Shown here: positions 21,701 through 32,745 of the stretch, piece after piece
Layout: the number at the start of each line of letters is the position of its first letter
Numbering within the stretch: position 1 is the stretch's first letter
NCBI RefSeq assembly: GCF_964340395.1
Contig: NC_135555.1
Coordinates: 16,628,246 to 16,692,245 of the forward strand
Origin: Glandiceps talaboti
Taxonomy: Eukaryota > Hemichordata > Enteropneusta > Spengelidae
DNA length: 64,000 bases
Direction: 5' to 3'
Position numbers and translations under genes: made by a program
Notes under the pieces: model-generated
Told to the model about the DNA's origin: nothing
The model's database searches: none
What the model saw: only the letters and a program-made list of their open reading frames with translations

Positions 21701-21890
21701 TGTCCACTCGCTCACTCCCTCCCTCCCTCACTTTAATACTCACTCACATCCTCCCTCCACTCACTCACTCACTCACCCACTCACTCTCACCCTCCCTCAT
21801 TCACTCACTCAATGAACTCACTCACTCACTCACTCACTCACTCACTCAAAACCAAAACCCACCCACCCATCCACCCACTCACTCACTCGG
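21701..21890. repeat. (CACT)/(CCCT) tetranucleotide repeat
   Basis: Irregular CTCA and CTCC units over about 190 bp. The counterpart at 49200-49367 is purer CTCA in its middle. Confidence 0.9.
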
Positions 21891-22494
21891 TTGAAGTTTA
21901 CCGTTCACCATAGATAAAAACCTTCGATGATACTGCACGCTATCCCATCTCTATCCAAATATTGCATTGATTGTTGACCACATATCAAACATCTCTGTCA
22001 GTAGTCATTCAAAACTAACCTTCTCTATATCTTATCATGCTCTCAGCCTCGCATTGACGTTGACCCATATACATGTTTTTCATACAAGGCCCAAAATCAG
22101 GTTAGTTTGATTACAACGCACGGCCCATAGGTCAAATGTCAGATGTAATTGTTGGTGTTTTCATTGTTCATATACTACCACTCGCACTTCAGGGGCTGAA
22201 CAACATCTTGGCATTGTTTTGATTGTGAGATTTTTTCGAGTTTGATTTCAATCTACTGAATAGGTAATTTTATGAATGGAAATAATGATGATCAAATCTG
22301 CTGAGCTATTTATATTTTTGTTTTGTTCCTTGCACAATGCACTGAGACTTAATTACAGGTCGTGTTTAATAAATTAATCTAGTTGGTTATGTCTAAGTAT
22401 AAATGTTGGGCTACCTTCGTAAGGAGAAGTTAGCATTGGTACGCTCATTGTCTTGAACATACAACTGCAAATTCACATATCTTGGTTCAGGCTG

Positions 22495-22580
22495 GTTAGT
22501 GAGTGAGTGAGTGAGTGAGTCAGTCAGTCAGTCAGTCAGTCAGTGAGTCAGTGAAGTGAGTCAGTGACGGAGTGAGTGGG
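22495..22580. repeat. (GTGA)/(GTCA) tetranucleotide repeat
   Basis: GTGA units change to GTCA units and back. At the matching place in copy 2 (49968-50010) the units are mainly GTTA, so the motif itself has turned over between copies. Confidence 0.88.
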
Positions 22581-22717
22581 GTTTGTAGTTTGTAAGTGTA
22601 TGAATTAATGAGTGGCGAACCAAACGGAGGACCCAAAATATGCCATGGGATTCTTGTTACCATTCAGCACAATAGACCTTGATCCAATGAATATATGTAG
22701 TACCGCACAACCAAACA

Positions 22718-22776
22718 AAAAACAACCAAACAAACGAACAAACAAACAAACAAACAAACAAACAAACAAACAAACA
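22718..22776. repeat. (CAAA)n microsatellite
   Basis: CAAA units with a few CGAA and CCAAA variants. At 50168-50235 copy 2 has a shorter CAAA run followed by a longer (CA)n run. Confidence 0.9.
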
Positions 22777-24011
22777 CATTCACACACACATCAATATGTT
22801 CCATTAGATTTCAACTTTCAATACAAAGAAGCTTAAGTTTTATTATCAAAAAGACAGTTTCATTGACAAACACATCTGTGGCTAATACAAACTGAACATC
22901 AACTATTCTGGTAAAATATGACAATGAAAAAAATATAATGAAAATGAAAAAAAAATATTATAGTCCAAATAATAAAGTGTTCTTTCTTTGAAAAGTAGAA
23001 CTGGATTGCAAATAATTAAGATGTCACTGTTTCCGTTCGAACCTTATCTGTATCCTTTCTTAATGTTGTGTCACTTAAAAGGTTGGGCTGTACAGTACCC
23101 AAGAAATAAACTCTTTGAACTCTTGTTACTTTGTTCAAGAAAACTTCACCTTATTCTCAGTTAAAATCAATAACAACAATCTGGGGTCACCGTACATTTA
23201 AAAAAAAAATGGAGTTCAAAATGATATCAAAATTTAGAATTCAATATGGCCGCCGAATAGTATGTTAAAGGATTGATGATTTCCTTGAAAACAAGATGGT
23301 GAAACCCCAAATTTTTTATATCATTTCAAAGGGAAACAAAATTTTCATGTGGCAAAGTGTGGAGAGATTTAAGAACTTTTATTTTCAGGGAAATTTGTCC
23401 CCGAAATGCACTCTACTTTAAACTTGAGGTTGGGATACGTGTCTGCTTATGTTTTCTACTCGATATTTCACAATATAGATTTGATCAATGGGTGTTTTAT
23501 GTTGATTCGATATTTCTAATGATGTTTCGGTGAACATTCGTGAAATTCTTGGAAATTCTTGGCATCTCTTTGATTCTTGCTGAATCCCAAAAATACATTC
23601 TCGTGCCGTTTAATTGAGACTCAGATTCTATACTCTCTCTAGATTGGTAGTAACTAGTACATCTTTCTGTTCTGTCAAAGTTTTTGAATAAAAATCCAAT
23701 GCTGATATTTAGAACGAACTTCAGATTAACGTAGGCTAAGCTGTGCAAGTCAGTCAGGTAGATTTTGGAGCGGTTCATTCAAGGGCCGGGTCGATTGTAA
23801 GTTGGTTTTTCAGTTACAGACCACGTTTAATATATCTGAATCGTTGTAATGTTATGGATGGCTTCTCAACTCCTTTCGATCTTGTCCCCCCCCCCCATAA
23901 TTCATGTCTGCTTCCACGGCTATTCGTCACATCGTTTCTCAAAACAGAAAATTCAGTGTCAATGTTGTGAAGTGGAAAGTTTCGAATCTTTTTTCTTCGT
24001 GACATCGAACA

Positions 24012-27000
24012 TTACAATCTCGTCGCACCACCTCCGGCCAGAGGAAGAACTTCCCCGGTCATGTAGGACGCATCGTCAGAGCAAAGAAACGCAGCTGCAG
24101 CAGCACATTCTTCTACTGTACCAGGCCTAATGACAAATGCAAAAAAGGACATGATATATTTATCAATTTATTTCAATTCAGGCTGTAGTTGTAAGAACTT
24201 TTATCAAAATGTTCGAAATATTTTCTGCTGTCTAATGAAAAAAAGTTAATTAGTTTCTATGGAGACTGTAAAATAACGTTCGTTGATTGCGTTACGTCAT
24301 GAAGAACATAATTAATCTCGCGTTACAAACTTTCGCGAGATGCTAGAGTTTCAGTGTAAAATATACAAGTCACAGTGATACCAAGGCAACTAATGCATCA
24401 GGTCATTGAGGTCATACATATTGTTTACTCACCTTTTCATTGGTATCCGGCCTATGACTTTCTTCATTACCAAAGGGTTCTCTTCCACCTGGTAGGATTA
24501 AAGAGACACATGCTGAGTTTAGAAGCATTTTACTCAAAGTACTACCATTGCACCAGTTGTCTAGAAATACTGCTGACTAGAACATCGTTTTATCAGTGGT
24601 GGATTATTATAACTGGCTTTGGAGGTGCCTTCATACTGTCTTCTCCATATCGCACATTGTCATTGTCATACATTGATACAAAAACTATAGGTGTAGATGC
24701 ATGCCATGCTTCTATCACTTGGTTTATGCCGGTGAAAGTTAGACATACTGCCATATACAACATGTCTATATAAACAAACTGATAAGAACATAGCATGAAC
24801 TTACATCAGAGACTCACAATGTTATTTTGTATCAATATATCTCTGTTTGATATTATGGTAAGGAGACGACTTTCCAACACCTCCAAAGTCAGTTTTAATT
24901 GACCAGTACTGCTAAGACAACACTCAGATCAACAGTATTTCTAGATAACTAGCTCATGCAAGGGTTGTAAACCTACTCCAATGAAACCACACCCTAGTAT
25001 AATGTTAATGTTGATGCATGACTTCTATAACATTACAACTGTATTATGGCATTGTTAGAACAATTGGTTGCATAGTAGGGATTTCCTCAACATTATATAT
25101 TAATCTTAGGTTTCAGTTCAGTTAATTTCAAGTGCTTCTCTAAGTACAATACTACTGTGAGTACTATTTAATATGCGGCGAAAACTATGCCCAAATGCGT
25201 ATACATTCAGTTTGTGCCCCTACGAAAAATAAGACTGATTATTACTACTAGATTGACCACAGACATACATTGATACATACATACATACATACATACATAC
25301 ATACATACATACATACATACATACATACAGGGTATCTATTGTTGTTCACACGTGGGTAAGAATATATAATTATGTCATGTCTCCTTGTTGTAGCTCCAAA
25401 TCCGTCGTCGTTCTTGTCATATTCTATCTTTCAACTAATATAGCCACAGACATATAGTGTACTGACCCTTACCTCATCCGATTCCCCGGATTCAATAAAC
25501 CCAGGGGCCAAACAATTTACTCGAATATTCACCCCAACACATTCAGGAACAAGTGCCTTTGTCAATCCATATATTGCTGTTTTACTGACTGTAAACGCAC
25601 TGCGGTGCTGAAAAAAGCAAAGATACGGAATGAGTTGGAGTCAATATTTTGAGTCCAATATTCTTCCAAAATAATGTTAAGGAGTCATGGAACTAATTCA
25701 ACAGGTCAACACCCCGGTTGTTTTAAGGTATCGTATAGGACACCGAACACATAATACGAAATGGTGACACAATGTGATGCTTAGTAGCACATTTTCTTAC
25801 TTGTGTGTGTTACTACCCATAACCACCCCTTACTATAGATTTGCATGACAGAAAGATGTAGGTTACCTTTTTAAAGTTTCACAAGTTTGAATATAGTCAT
25901 AGACAAGTGACGTCGATTTCACATATATAGATATTATTTCAATTATCCTAGTTTAAAATTAAGTTGAGATGTGCTTAAAATTACAGAAAGACAAAAAATG
26001 TTGTCAAAATATTCTTAGCGGGAAAGTAACACGATTTTCCTCTCACCAATTCGCTAGTCAGTATTACTGATACGATTCCAGTCAAAACTTAAGTTAATTT
26101 GTGTCAAACTGTCCACAGGGTGTTTAATTCGACAGTAGGTCCGTAGGTCTTGTGATTTAGTCAACGTTTGTGTGGATAAGAAACTTTTCATTCATATTTA
26201 GTGTCCTTATATATTGAGGACGTACGTGTTTATGTTCAAGGATACCTTGGTATTTCGACCTTAGACCGGTAGTCATGTGACCAACCTTAAATTGCTGACC
26301 AGATGCACATTTTTAGTTCTTTATTGTTACTATTTTTAGTTCCGACCCTTTGAAATCAGATAACATAACAGTGTTACAAAACTATCACAGTGACCTACCT
26401 GCCCTGTGTGATATCCTCCTGCAGATGCAACGTATAGAATGGAACCACCACTGAAAGGTTAACAATATCATGAGCCAATGTAACATTGGGCCGTACAAAA
26501 CAAAATCTAGAATACTAGAATATACCAAATAAAATGTAACTTGTCTACTGGCTAAATCTATGACATCCTATACACGTAGTCTGGATGTCAACGTGGTATC
26601 GAATCATCATGAGATACGATGAAGAATAGCACTAGACTAGAGCTACAAGGATTCTATGACAAAAAAAATATAGTACAGCGTATAGCAGGTTACTGTTCTG
26701 TCTCTGTTTGCTACACAGAAGCACGCACTGGCAGAAAAAAATCAGAAACTGCGATTGCTACACTTTAAAAATACATTTTTTGCTACATTTTGTTGAAATG
26801 GAATGAACTAACATGCCACCATGCAAATCTTTAGCTAAGGCCTAATAAAAAAGTTGTGTGAGTCCAATTACTCTCAATTTAGAATGCGTGGGGTAGGTAG
26901 ATTTTTGTTTTATTTTATTGCATATATATTTTTTGCTGTGTGAGTGTTTAGTTCAGGTTTTCCACTGTTTTCCAAATCGTCTCTGTGTTGTTTGTTACTT

Positions 27001-27629
27001 ATCAGATGTACAGCCATTACAGATTAGAAGAATAGTTTTATTTTGTCTTTTATAGTTGATGTCATATTCCGCATCCACTATTTCTCGTGAGACTTCACAA
27101 TCTTTGCGATTTTTTTTTCTAATACGAAAAAAAAGTTTAGGGACGGCAGTGAAAAGCTAGGTGGGGGTCGGGTAACCGGAACCAAACAATTATTTTTTAG
27201 GCCTAAAATGTAATTTCCCAAAAACATTCAAGAGAACTGTATAGAACATACCCTCTTTCGATCAGATGTGGTAAAGCAGCCTTGGAAAGAAAGAACGATG
27301 CCTTCAAGTTCACATCAAAAACCTGTCAAAACCACAAACAACTTATATTATTAGGTGTATAGAGGTTTACCCACTTTCCTAACAATAAGGAATTCTTTTG
27401 TATAATTTCCAAAATCAAAAATTTTCCTTTGACTCAAATTTGAAGTTCGAGTATTCATCGGTCATTTCGAATTTCAGGTCCTGTACAAATTGATGAGAAT
27501 GTTGTCTGATGATCGCACAATGCGTGAAACTCCGAGTTACAACCAAGAAAGAGTTCCAGTACTACCAAAACTATTGCGCTCTGCCACTGCGGTATAGAGC
27601 ACTGTCTTAGCAGATTGATACTCACCGAG

Positions 27630-27669
<40 letters not shown>

Positions 27670-30600
27670 TTTTTGGGGGGGGGTCTTCAATACCATTATA
27701 AGAGCGCACGCCTGGCGATGACGTAAGTACAAAATGTTTGTGCCCAGTGTAAAATACAGGTGAGTAACTTCTACGGCAATAACGACGGTATTTTCGTGAT
27801 TTTAGAAGACAACGTGTCGATCTTTGGCCTAAATACCAATGGATATTGCTCTGAGGGAATAGTCCGCAGACGCCGGTTACTGTGTTGTAACATGAGATAG
27901 TTATCTCATTTTGTATATTTTGATGATTATTCTCGCTCAGCAATTAAGCAATGGCTACGGGTATTTTGGCCAAAAATCGACACGGTTGTCTTCTAAAATC
28001 ATGAAAATACCGTAGTTACTGACGTAGAAGTTTACTCAAGAGGTACCCATATCGTCTAACAATTTGCTATCTAAGGTGATATTGCATGAAAAGAATATGT
28101 AGCGCAAGCAGACTTTTTTCTCGAACCAGACATTAAAATTTAAAAAAAAAATACTTGTAAGATTTTGTCCAACCAATAGATTACTCTACTTCATGTGGCA
28201 TGGTTTTCAATTGTATATACATTATATATATCTTTGTACATTTGCAGCCTACGTATATCTTTTGATGTTATGAACGCAGTTGTGAAAACGGCGTCTTTTA
28301 GACAAGAAGGCTACTGGAAAGAATACTAATTCTCCCATACTATTCTGCAATTCACTGTAGTAGTACACTTATAACTCTATCCTGGGTCAAACTAGTAATT
28401 CACACATTGCACAGTCGCCGATGTAGTTGGCCTTAATACCAAAGTTCACAGTGACTGAGTCCCAATCTCGGGTAAAGGTTAAACTTTATGAGTATCGCGG
28501 TTTAATGTTTAACGAAACAAAGACATAAATAGCATACCTGGTCCCACAGTTCTTCTGTTGTCTGGAGAAAAAAATGTACAATTTTGAAATTTAGTTACTA
28601 TGTTAGTTTGCACGCATGAATTATCGAGTTATGCTTCACCCAATATTAATATATTTACTACAAGGAATACATTAAAGATGCACTAGATGTAACTGGAGTA
28701 TTTTCCCCGATCAGACAACAACAATATATTCACTGAATATTGTTAAAATACCAATAATTAGACATTGTACATGTTAGTTAGAGGTAGATTTCATCCATAA
28801 TACAGCAACAGGTTGAAATCGTAATCGCATTTAGGGACACTTAGTTTTGGGTGCGGACCAAAAATTCAACTTTGATCGGATGTATTGCACCCGATGATAT
28901 GTGTACAGCGACAAAATACGTGTACTCATAGGTGATTCAATACTGTTCAGGGTGTAGGTTATTACAATTAAGTCATCGTATCTAGAAAACTATGTAAAAG
29001 AAAACACGTTCTTGTTACAGCTAGTGCAGCTGTATCCGAATGTATGGACGATTTAAATATGCAAAACTAGGATTTCCAAAAATAAATTATTTGTTTGACT
29101 GAAGATAAAAAAACCTGGAAACTGGACTGATGCTCGTAACCATGGAAACATATTATGTAGGAGCACCAAACAATTATAACAGTCAGATTATTAAAGGAAA
29201 ATCAGAGAAACGCTTCGACTATTTGACAGTGGTCAAGAACTTGGAATCATGACGAAATACTGATTTCAAAGTTTCCTTTTGTTTGTTTGTTTGTTTGTTT
29301 GTTTGTTTGTTTGTTTGTTTGTTTTGTTATATAGAAAAGAGTTCAAAACCAACCAAACGCCCCTTTTCTCATAAAATAATATGTCTTGCCATTAAATTCA
29401 TTGAACAAAAATATTTCCAATGACGTGTTTCTATCAGGGGGTCATAGAAAGGTCACACAGGTAAGGGAACACGACTTTGTCGTTCAAAGCGCGAGTTGTG
29501 TTGTGTAAACCACAAGCGTGTTCTGCTGTTTTTGTGACTTATAATGTACAAAAAACTTGTCACTCAATCTTACTCAAAAAATAAAAAAAATCGCTTTATA
29601 ATGTTCCCATCAGTAGAAATGTATTGTTATCAGGAGCACGTATTTATCTCTATTTTTTAAGTATTTTCTCAATATAAACGAATTGACAAATATGATAAAC
29701 GTGTAAGGTAGCTTTTAACACACATATGTTATGACTTATTGAAGACACAAATAGCGAATAAAGAAGAGCATCAACAATCAATAATGCACCAACGATAGAT
29801 CAAATCTACACTTCAATAAGTGTCTCAACATGACCTATGGCCAGGAAGAAACATTATTACAACTAAGATCTCTGTATTGTCTAAAGTATATAGTCTACTA
29901 CGCAACAGGCATAAGGAGGAAGGAGGACGAAGGGATGAAGAGGGGAGGAGGGGAGGAGGGGAAGGGCATTAGGGCAATTGGAGGGAAATGAAATGAAAAG
30001 ACCCCCCCCCCCTCATAACATAGGGCAAATAGCCACCACTAAAACGACGCGAGGCAAAGATGACTGCATTGGCAGCTTACTCATACCTCAACGATTGACT
30101 TGAATGGTGGTGTGTATACGGCACTGTTGACTAAAATATCGATCCCTCCATACGTTCTCAAGGTCTGTGGGTTAAAAACAAAGTCAAGGTCATTTGATGT
30201 TTACTCTAACACAACGTTGGCGTGTGTGACATTGATTTATAGACTGACCTTGGATTTATATCATTGCTATTAATAATTCCAAATAAACATTCAACACATT
30301 TACAAGTGGTTTTAGGCCTTCAAGGTTGTTGCACTGTGTGCACGGCAGTCCTATTAATAACACCTTTCACGTGACCAAAACTATCCACACTGCAACCTTA
30401 TCGCATTACAAGGTGAATGCGATAAATAAAGTTTGTAAATGCAAATATTATTAACAATAATATTTTCGGTAAACAATATCATTTCTTAAAATGTAAATAA
30501 AAATCGAAATTAGCCAAACAATTTAAAAAAACAAACTATTTCCCCCTAGTAATTTCGGCAGGAAGGTTACCTCTTTGATAAGTCTGTTCCTGTGGCTGTC

Positions 30601-31577
30601 GTCTGCTACATCGCAAACCGTGCCAGATACATTCAACTTTTCCGATCTCAGCTTTTCTATAGCATCGTCAACGTTTGACTGTGTACGGCTTGATATCATG
30701 ACATCGGCACCTTCTTGCGCTAGTCTCCTGGCGATTCCGAACCCGATACTAAAAAGTAGAGAATATATATGCCATCCATTGAAATAAATCAGAGTATTCA
30801 TTTGTCTATTTATCTCTGGGTCTATTTATCCATCTATTTATCTATTGGTCTATTTATCCAGGTATTCCGGCATACAAAAATGTTGGCCAACAAAGTCATT
30901 CATTCATTCATTCATTCATTCATTCGTTCATTCGTTCGTTCGTTCGTTCGTTCATTCGTTCGTTCGTCCGTTTGTTTATTTGTTCGTTCGTTCCTTCATT
31001 CATTCATTCATTCATTCGAATGAGAGAGTGATAGAGTGAGTGAGTGAGTTGGGTGGGTGAGCGGGTGTGTGGTTAAGCAGGTGGATGGGTAGGAGAATGA
31101 ATGGATGAATGAACGAACGAACGAAAGAACGGATGAATGAATGAACGGACGGACGAATGAATGAATGTGGCGATATAATGAATGAACGGTTACTGACAGA
31201 TTTAGTTTTTGGTTGATTATGGTATGTGTTTGCTTCCATATGATAACTGTTATAATGACAGACGCGTGGTACTTTGCTAGTGATTGAGCAGGCCGTGACA
31301 CATACATAAGTTTGATATATAATTATATTTATGACGAACATAAAACTGTTATTTAACGTCAGATTTATAAACTTAAAATAAATGGTAATATGCCAAATGA
31401 GTTTATTATTCATGTACCACTACTGTAATAATTTAATTTGGATAAATGTTCATGTTTCAGTTTTATTAAATTTATATATGTATAATTTTGACATGTGGAT
31501 AGTATACTGCTAACTTACCCGTCAGTTGAGCCCGTAATCATGGCCACCTTGCCAACCAGTCTCCGTGCCTGTATCAT
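24012..31577 (-). CDS. DHRS4-like SDR paralogue, copy B1 (9 exons, 255 aa), catalytic Tyr replaced by Phe
   Basis: Same family and same intron positions as A1. Exons 5' to 3': 31577-31519, 30748-30571, 30164-30087, 28561-28538, 27322-27252, 26450-26399, 25607-25473, 24488-24433, 24126-24012; all GT-AG and in frame. The start MIQARRLVGKVAMITGSTDG is secured by an in-frame TAA two codons upstream. Cofactor motif TGSTDGIG lies at 15-22, SSR follows strand two, NNAG is replaced by NSAV at 92-95, Asn118 and Ser146 are kept, and the YxxxK site reads FTVSK (Phe159, Lys163). NCLAPG is intact and the protein ends GGGATRL. Loss of the hydroxyl that donates the proton predicts little or no normal reductase activity, yet the frame is open throughout. 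It lies head-to-tail behind A1 with about 6.9 kb between them. Family firm; activity is inference. Confidence 0.92.
24549..24955. repeat. Foldback (long inverted repeat) element in intron 8 of B1
   Basis: The two halves are imperfect inverted copies. The left arm carries GTTGTCTAGAAATACTG and ACTGGCTTTGGAGGTG; the right arm read in reverse complement carries GTTATCTAGAAATACTG and ACTGACTTTGGAGGTG. The inner region pairs GCATGCCATGCTTCTATCA with its counterpart near 24785. It could be a palindromic MITE. The copy-2 version at 52510-52917 is better paired in the centre. Confidence 0.8.
25266..25328. repeat. (CATA)n microsatellite, intron 7 of B1
   Basis: About 15 clean CATA units. The same site in B2 has expanded to over 400 bp (53257-53668). 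Confidence 0.96.
27497..27711. other. Copy-specific block in intron 4 of B1 with (TA)n, poly-T and poly-G
   Basis: Flanks match B2, but this stretch is unrelated to the B2 sequence between 55900 and 56091. It includes (TA)n at 27631-27651, T24-like poly-T and a G run to about 27682. It may be an insertion or a gene-conversion/replacement patch. An apparent open frame through it is chance. Confidence 0.6.
27757..28043. repeat. Foldback (inverted repeat) element, intron 4 of B1
   Basis: The left arm (27757-27838), containing GATTTTAGAAGACAACGTGT, is the inverted copy of the right arm (27959-28043), which contains ACACGGTTGTCTTCTAAAAT. The arms are about 80 bp with few mismatches around a 120-bp loop. 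The B2 counterpart (56138-56410) has lost about 14 bp from the left arm. Confidence 0.85.
28700..28862. repeat. Interspersed repeat family copy, intron 3 of B1
   Basis: Shares CAGACAACAACA, TAGACATTGTACATGTTAG, GCAACAGGTTGAAATCGT and TTTTGGGTGCGGA blocks with the copy in A1 intron 6. The counterpart is at 56981-57118. Confidence 0.6.
29277..29325. repeat. (GTTT)n microsatellite, intron 3 of B1
   Basis: About 11 GTTT units; the matching array at 57522-57553 has about 7. Confidence 0.95.
29919..30012. repeat. Purine-rich tract with G-quadruplex-type runs, intron 3 of B1
   Basis: Plus strand is nearly all G and A, with four G runs at 29942-29966 spaced by 2-4 nt, ending in a C run at 30002. 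The B2 counterpart is 58143-58240. Confidence 0.7.
30894..31170. repeat. Compound TTCA/TTCG then GAGT/GAAT tetranucleotide array, intron 1 of B1
   Basis: TTCA and TTCG units (30894-31018) are followed by their near reverse complement, GAGT, GAAT and GAAC units (31018-31170), so the array could fold on itself. The serine/phenylalanine-rich frames read from both strands are artefacts. Confidence 0.9.
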
Positions 31578-31912
31578 GGTTTAAACGACGTTAGAAGCGC
31601 TTCTGTACACTGTAAATGCTGAGTGCACAGACGGGTATACACCTTGTTGACTTATACGAGCTTCAAAGCCTGTCATTTCCCAGGAGGTGATAACAAAGAA
31701 GATAAAATACCTTTACAAAGATAACGCTTCCCATTTGCTAATGTCGATATGATATACACGTGAGGTTACTACTGTCAGGGAGAACCTAAGCTTTGTCTAG
31801 TAAAAGGTTGTTAACAGGTCGGCAATTAATCACTGTTTCTGTTTGTTATCAGAGTGAACTTTACCAGATATACATGATGCGGATGGGGTGGGTGGGTGGC
31901 CTAGAAAATCAT

Positions 31913-31988
31913 ACATACATACATTCATTCATTCATTCATTCATTCATTCATTCATTCATTCATTCATTCATTCATTCATTCATTCAA
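31913..31988. repeat. (ATTC)n microsatellite upstream of B1
   Basis: About 17 ATTC units after three CATA units. At the matching place in copy 2 the array has only 2-4 units but the surrounding 145 bp is duplicated (60240-60537). Confidence 0.95.
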
Positions 31989-32319
31989 AATCGGTCATTT
32001 GCATATACATTTTGAAAGTCTAACAATTTGCTCACTCCGTGTGATGATCTAATCCCTGTTTGGAAATGCTGAGATTGTTTACTGCGGGCAAAGAATGGTT
32101 GGTTACCTTGCAGTCAAATTAGCCATGCCCCATTGCAGTCAAAGATTTACACACCTCGACCATGTTTAAGGGAATAGATTCAGTGGTCACTAGTACTGCG
32201 AACGGACTATATGCCACAGATCCTGAATAACATTTTAGGGACAAAGATAATTACTAATTAGCATACACGTGTACTAGTAATTAGACACATTGTATAACAT
32301 TTCGAAAACAAGATGTTTG

Positions 32320-32745
32320 ACGTGACTTTGGATATTACAAAGTGATGTATATTTCTTTCCATGGTGAATATTACAAAGTTGTGTAATTCTTTCCATGGTG
32401 AATATAACAAAATGATGTATATTTCTTTCCATGGTGAATATTACAAAGTTGTATATTTCTTTCCATCATGAATATTACAAAGTTGTATATTACTTTCCAT
32501 GGTGAATATTACAAAGTTGTATATTTCTTTCCATGGTGAATATTACAAAGTTGTATATTTCTTTCCATGGTGAATATTACAAAGTTGTATATTTCTTTCC
32601 ATGGTGAATATTACAAAGTTGTATATTATTTTGTATGGTGAATATTACAAAGTTGTGTATTTCTTTCCATGGTGAATATTAAACAAGTTGTATATTTCTG
32701 TCCATGGTGACTATTAAAAGGTGATATATATTTCTTTCCAAGATG
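32320..32745. repeat. Minisatellite, about 34-bp unit, about 12 copies
   Basis: Tandem copies of a unit built from TATATTTCTTTCCATGGTGA and ATATTACAAAGTTG, with small indels. It lies about 750 bp upstream of the B1 start. The second copy of the array, at 60843-61160, has about 9 units. Confidence 0.93.

Larger units (their letters stand above)
20855..24011. other. Intergenic between B1 (3' end) and A1 (5' end), no gene seen
   Basis: Holds simple repeats listed separately and otherwise unique AT-rich DNA. It aligns with 48493-52007 but with several differing blocks. For example, 50950-51570 of copy 2 has no counterpart near 23590. Confidence 0.5.

Noticed and set aside
24375-24773. 132-aa plus-strand open frame across exon 8 of B1 and the foldback
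   Set aside because: Antisense to a validated exon, continues through the inverted repeat, and is not kept in B2.
27455-27943. 162-aa minus-strand open frame
   Set aside because: Runs through poly-T (poly-Lys), (TA)n and a foldback arm; not present in B2; no recognisable domain.
30769-31413. Ser/Phe/His/Val-rich open frames on both strands (also 59405-59761)
   Set aside because: Products of TTCA/TTCG and GAGT/GAAT tetranucleotide arrays in intron 1 of the B genes.
32320-32745. CRISPR-like array
   Set aside because: The whole 34-bp unit repeats with no spacers; ordinary minisatellite.
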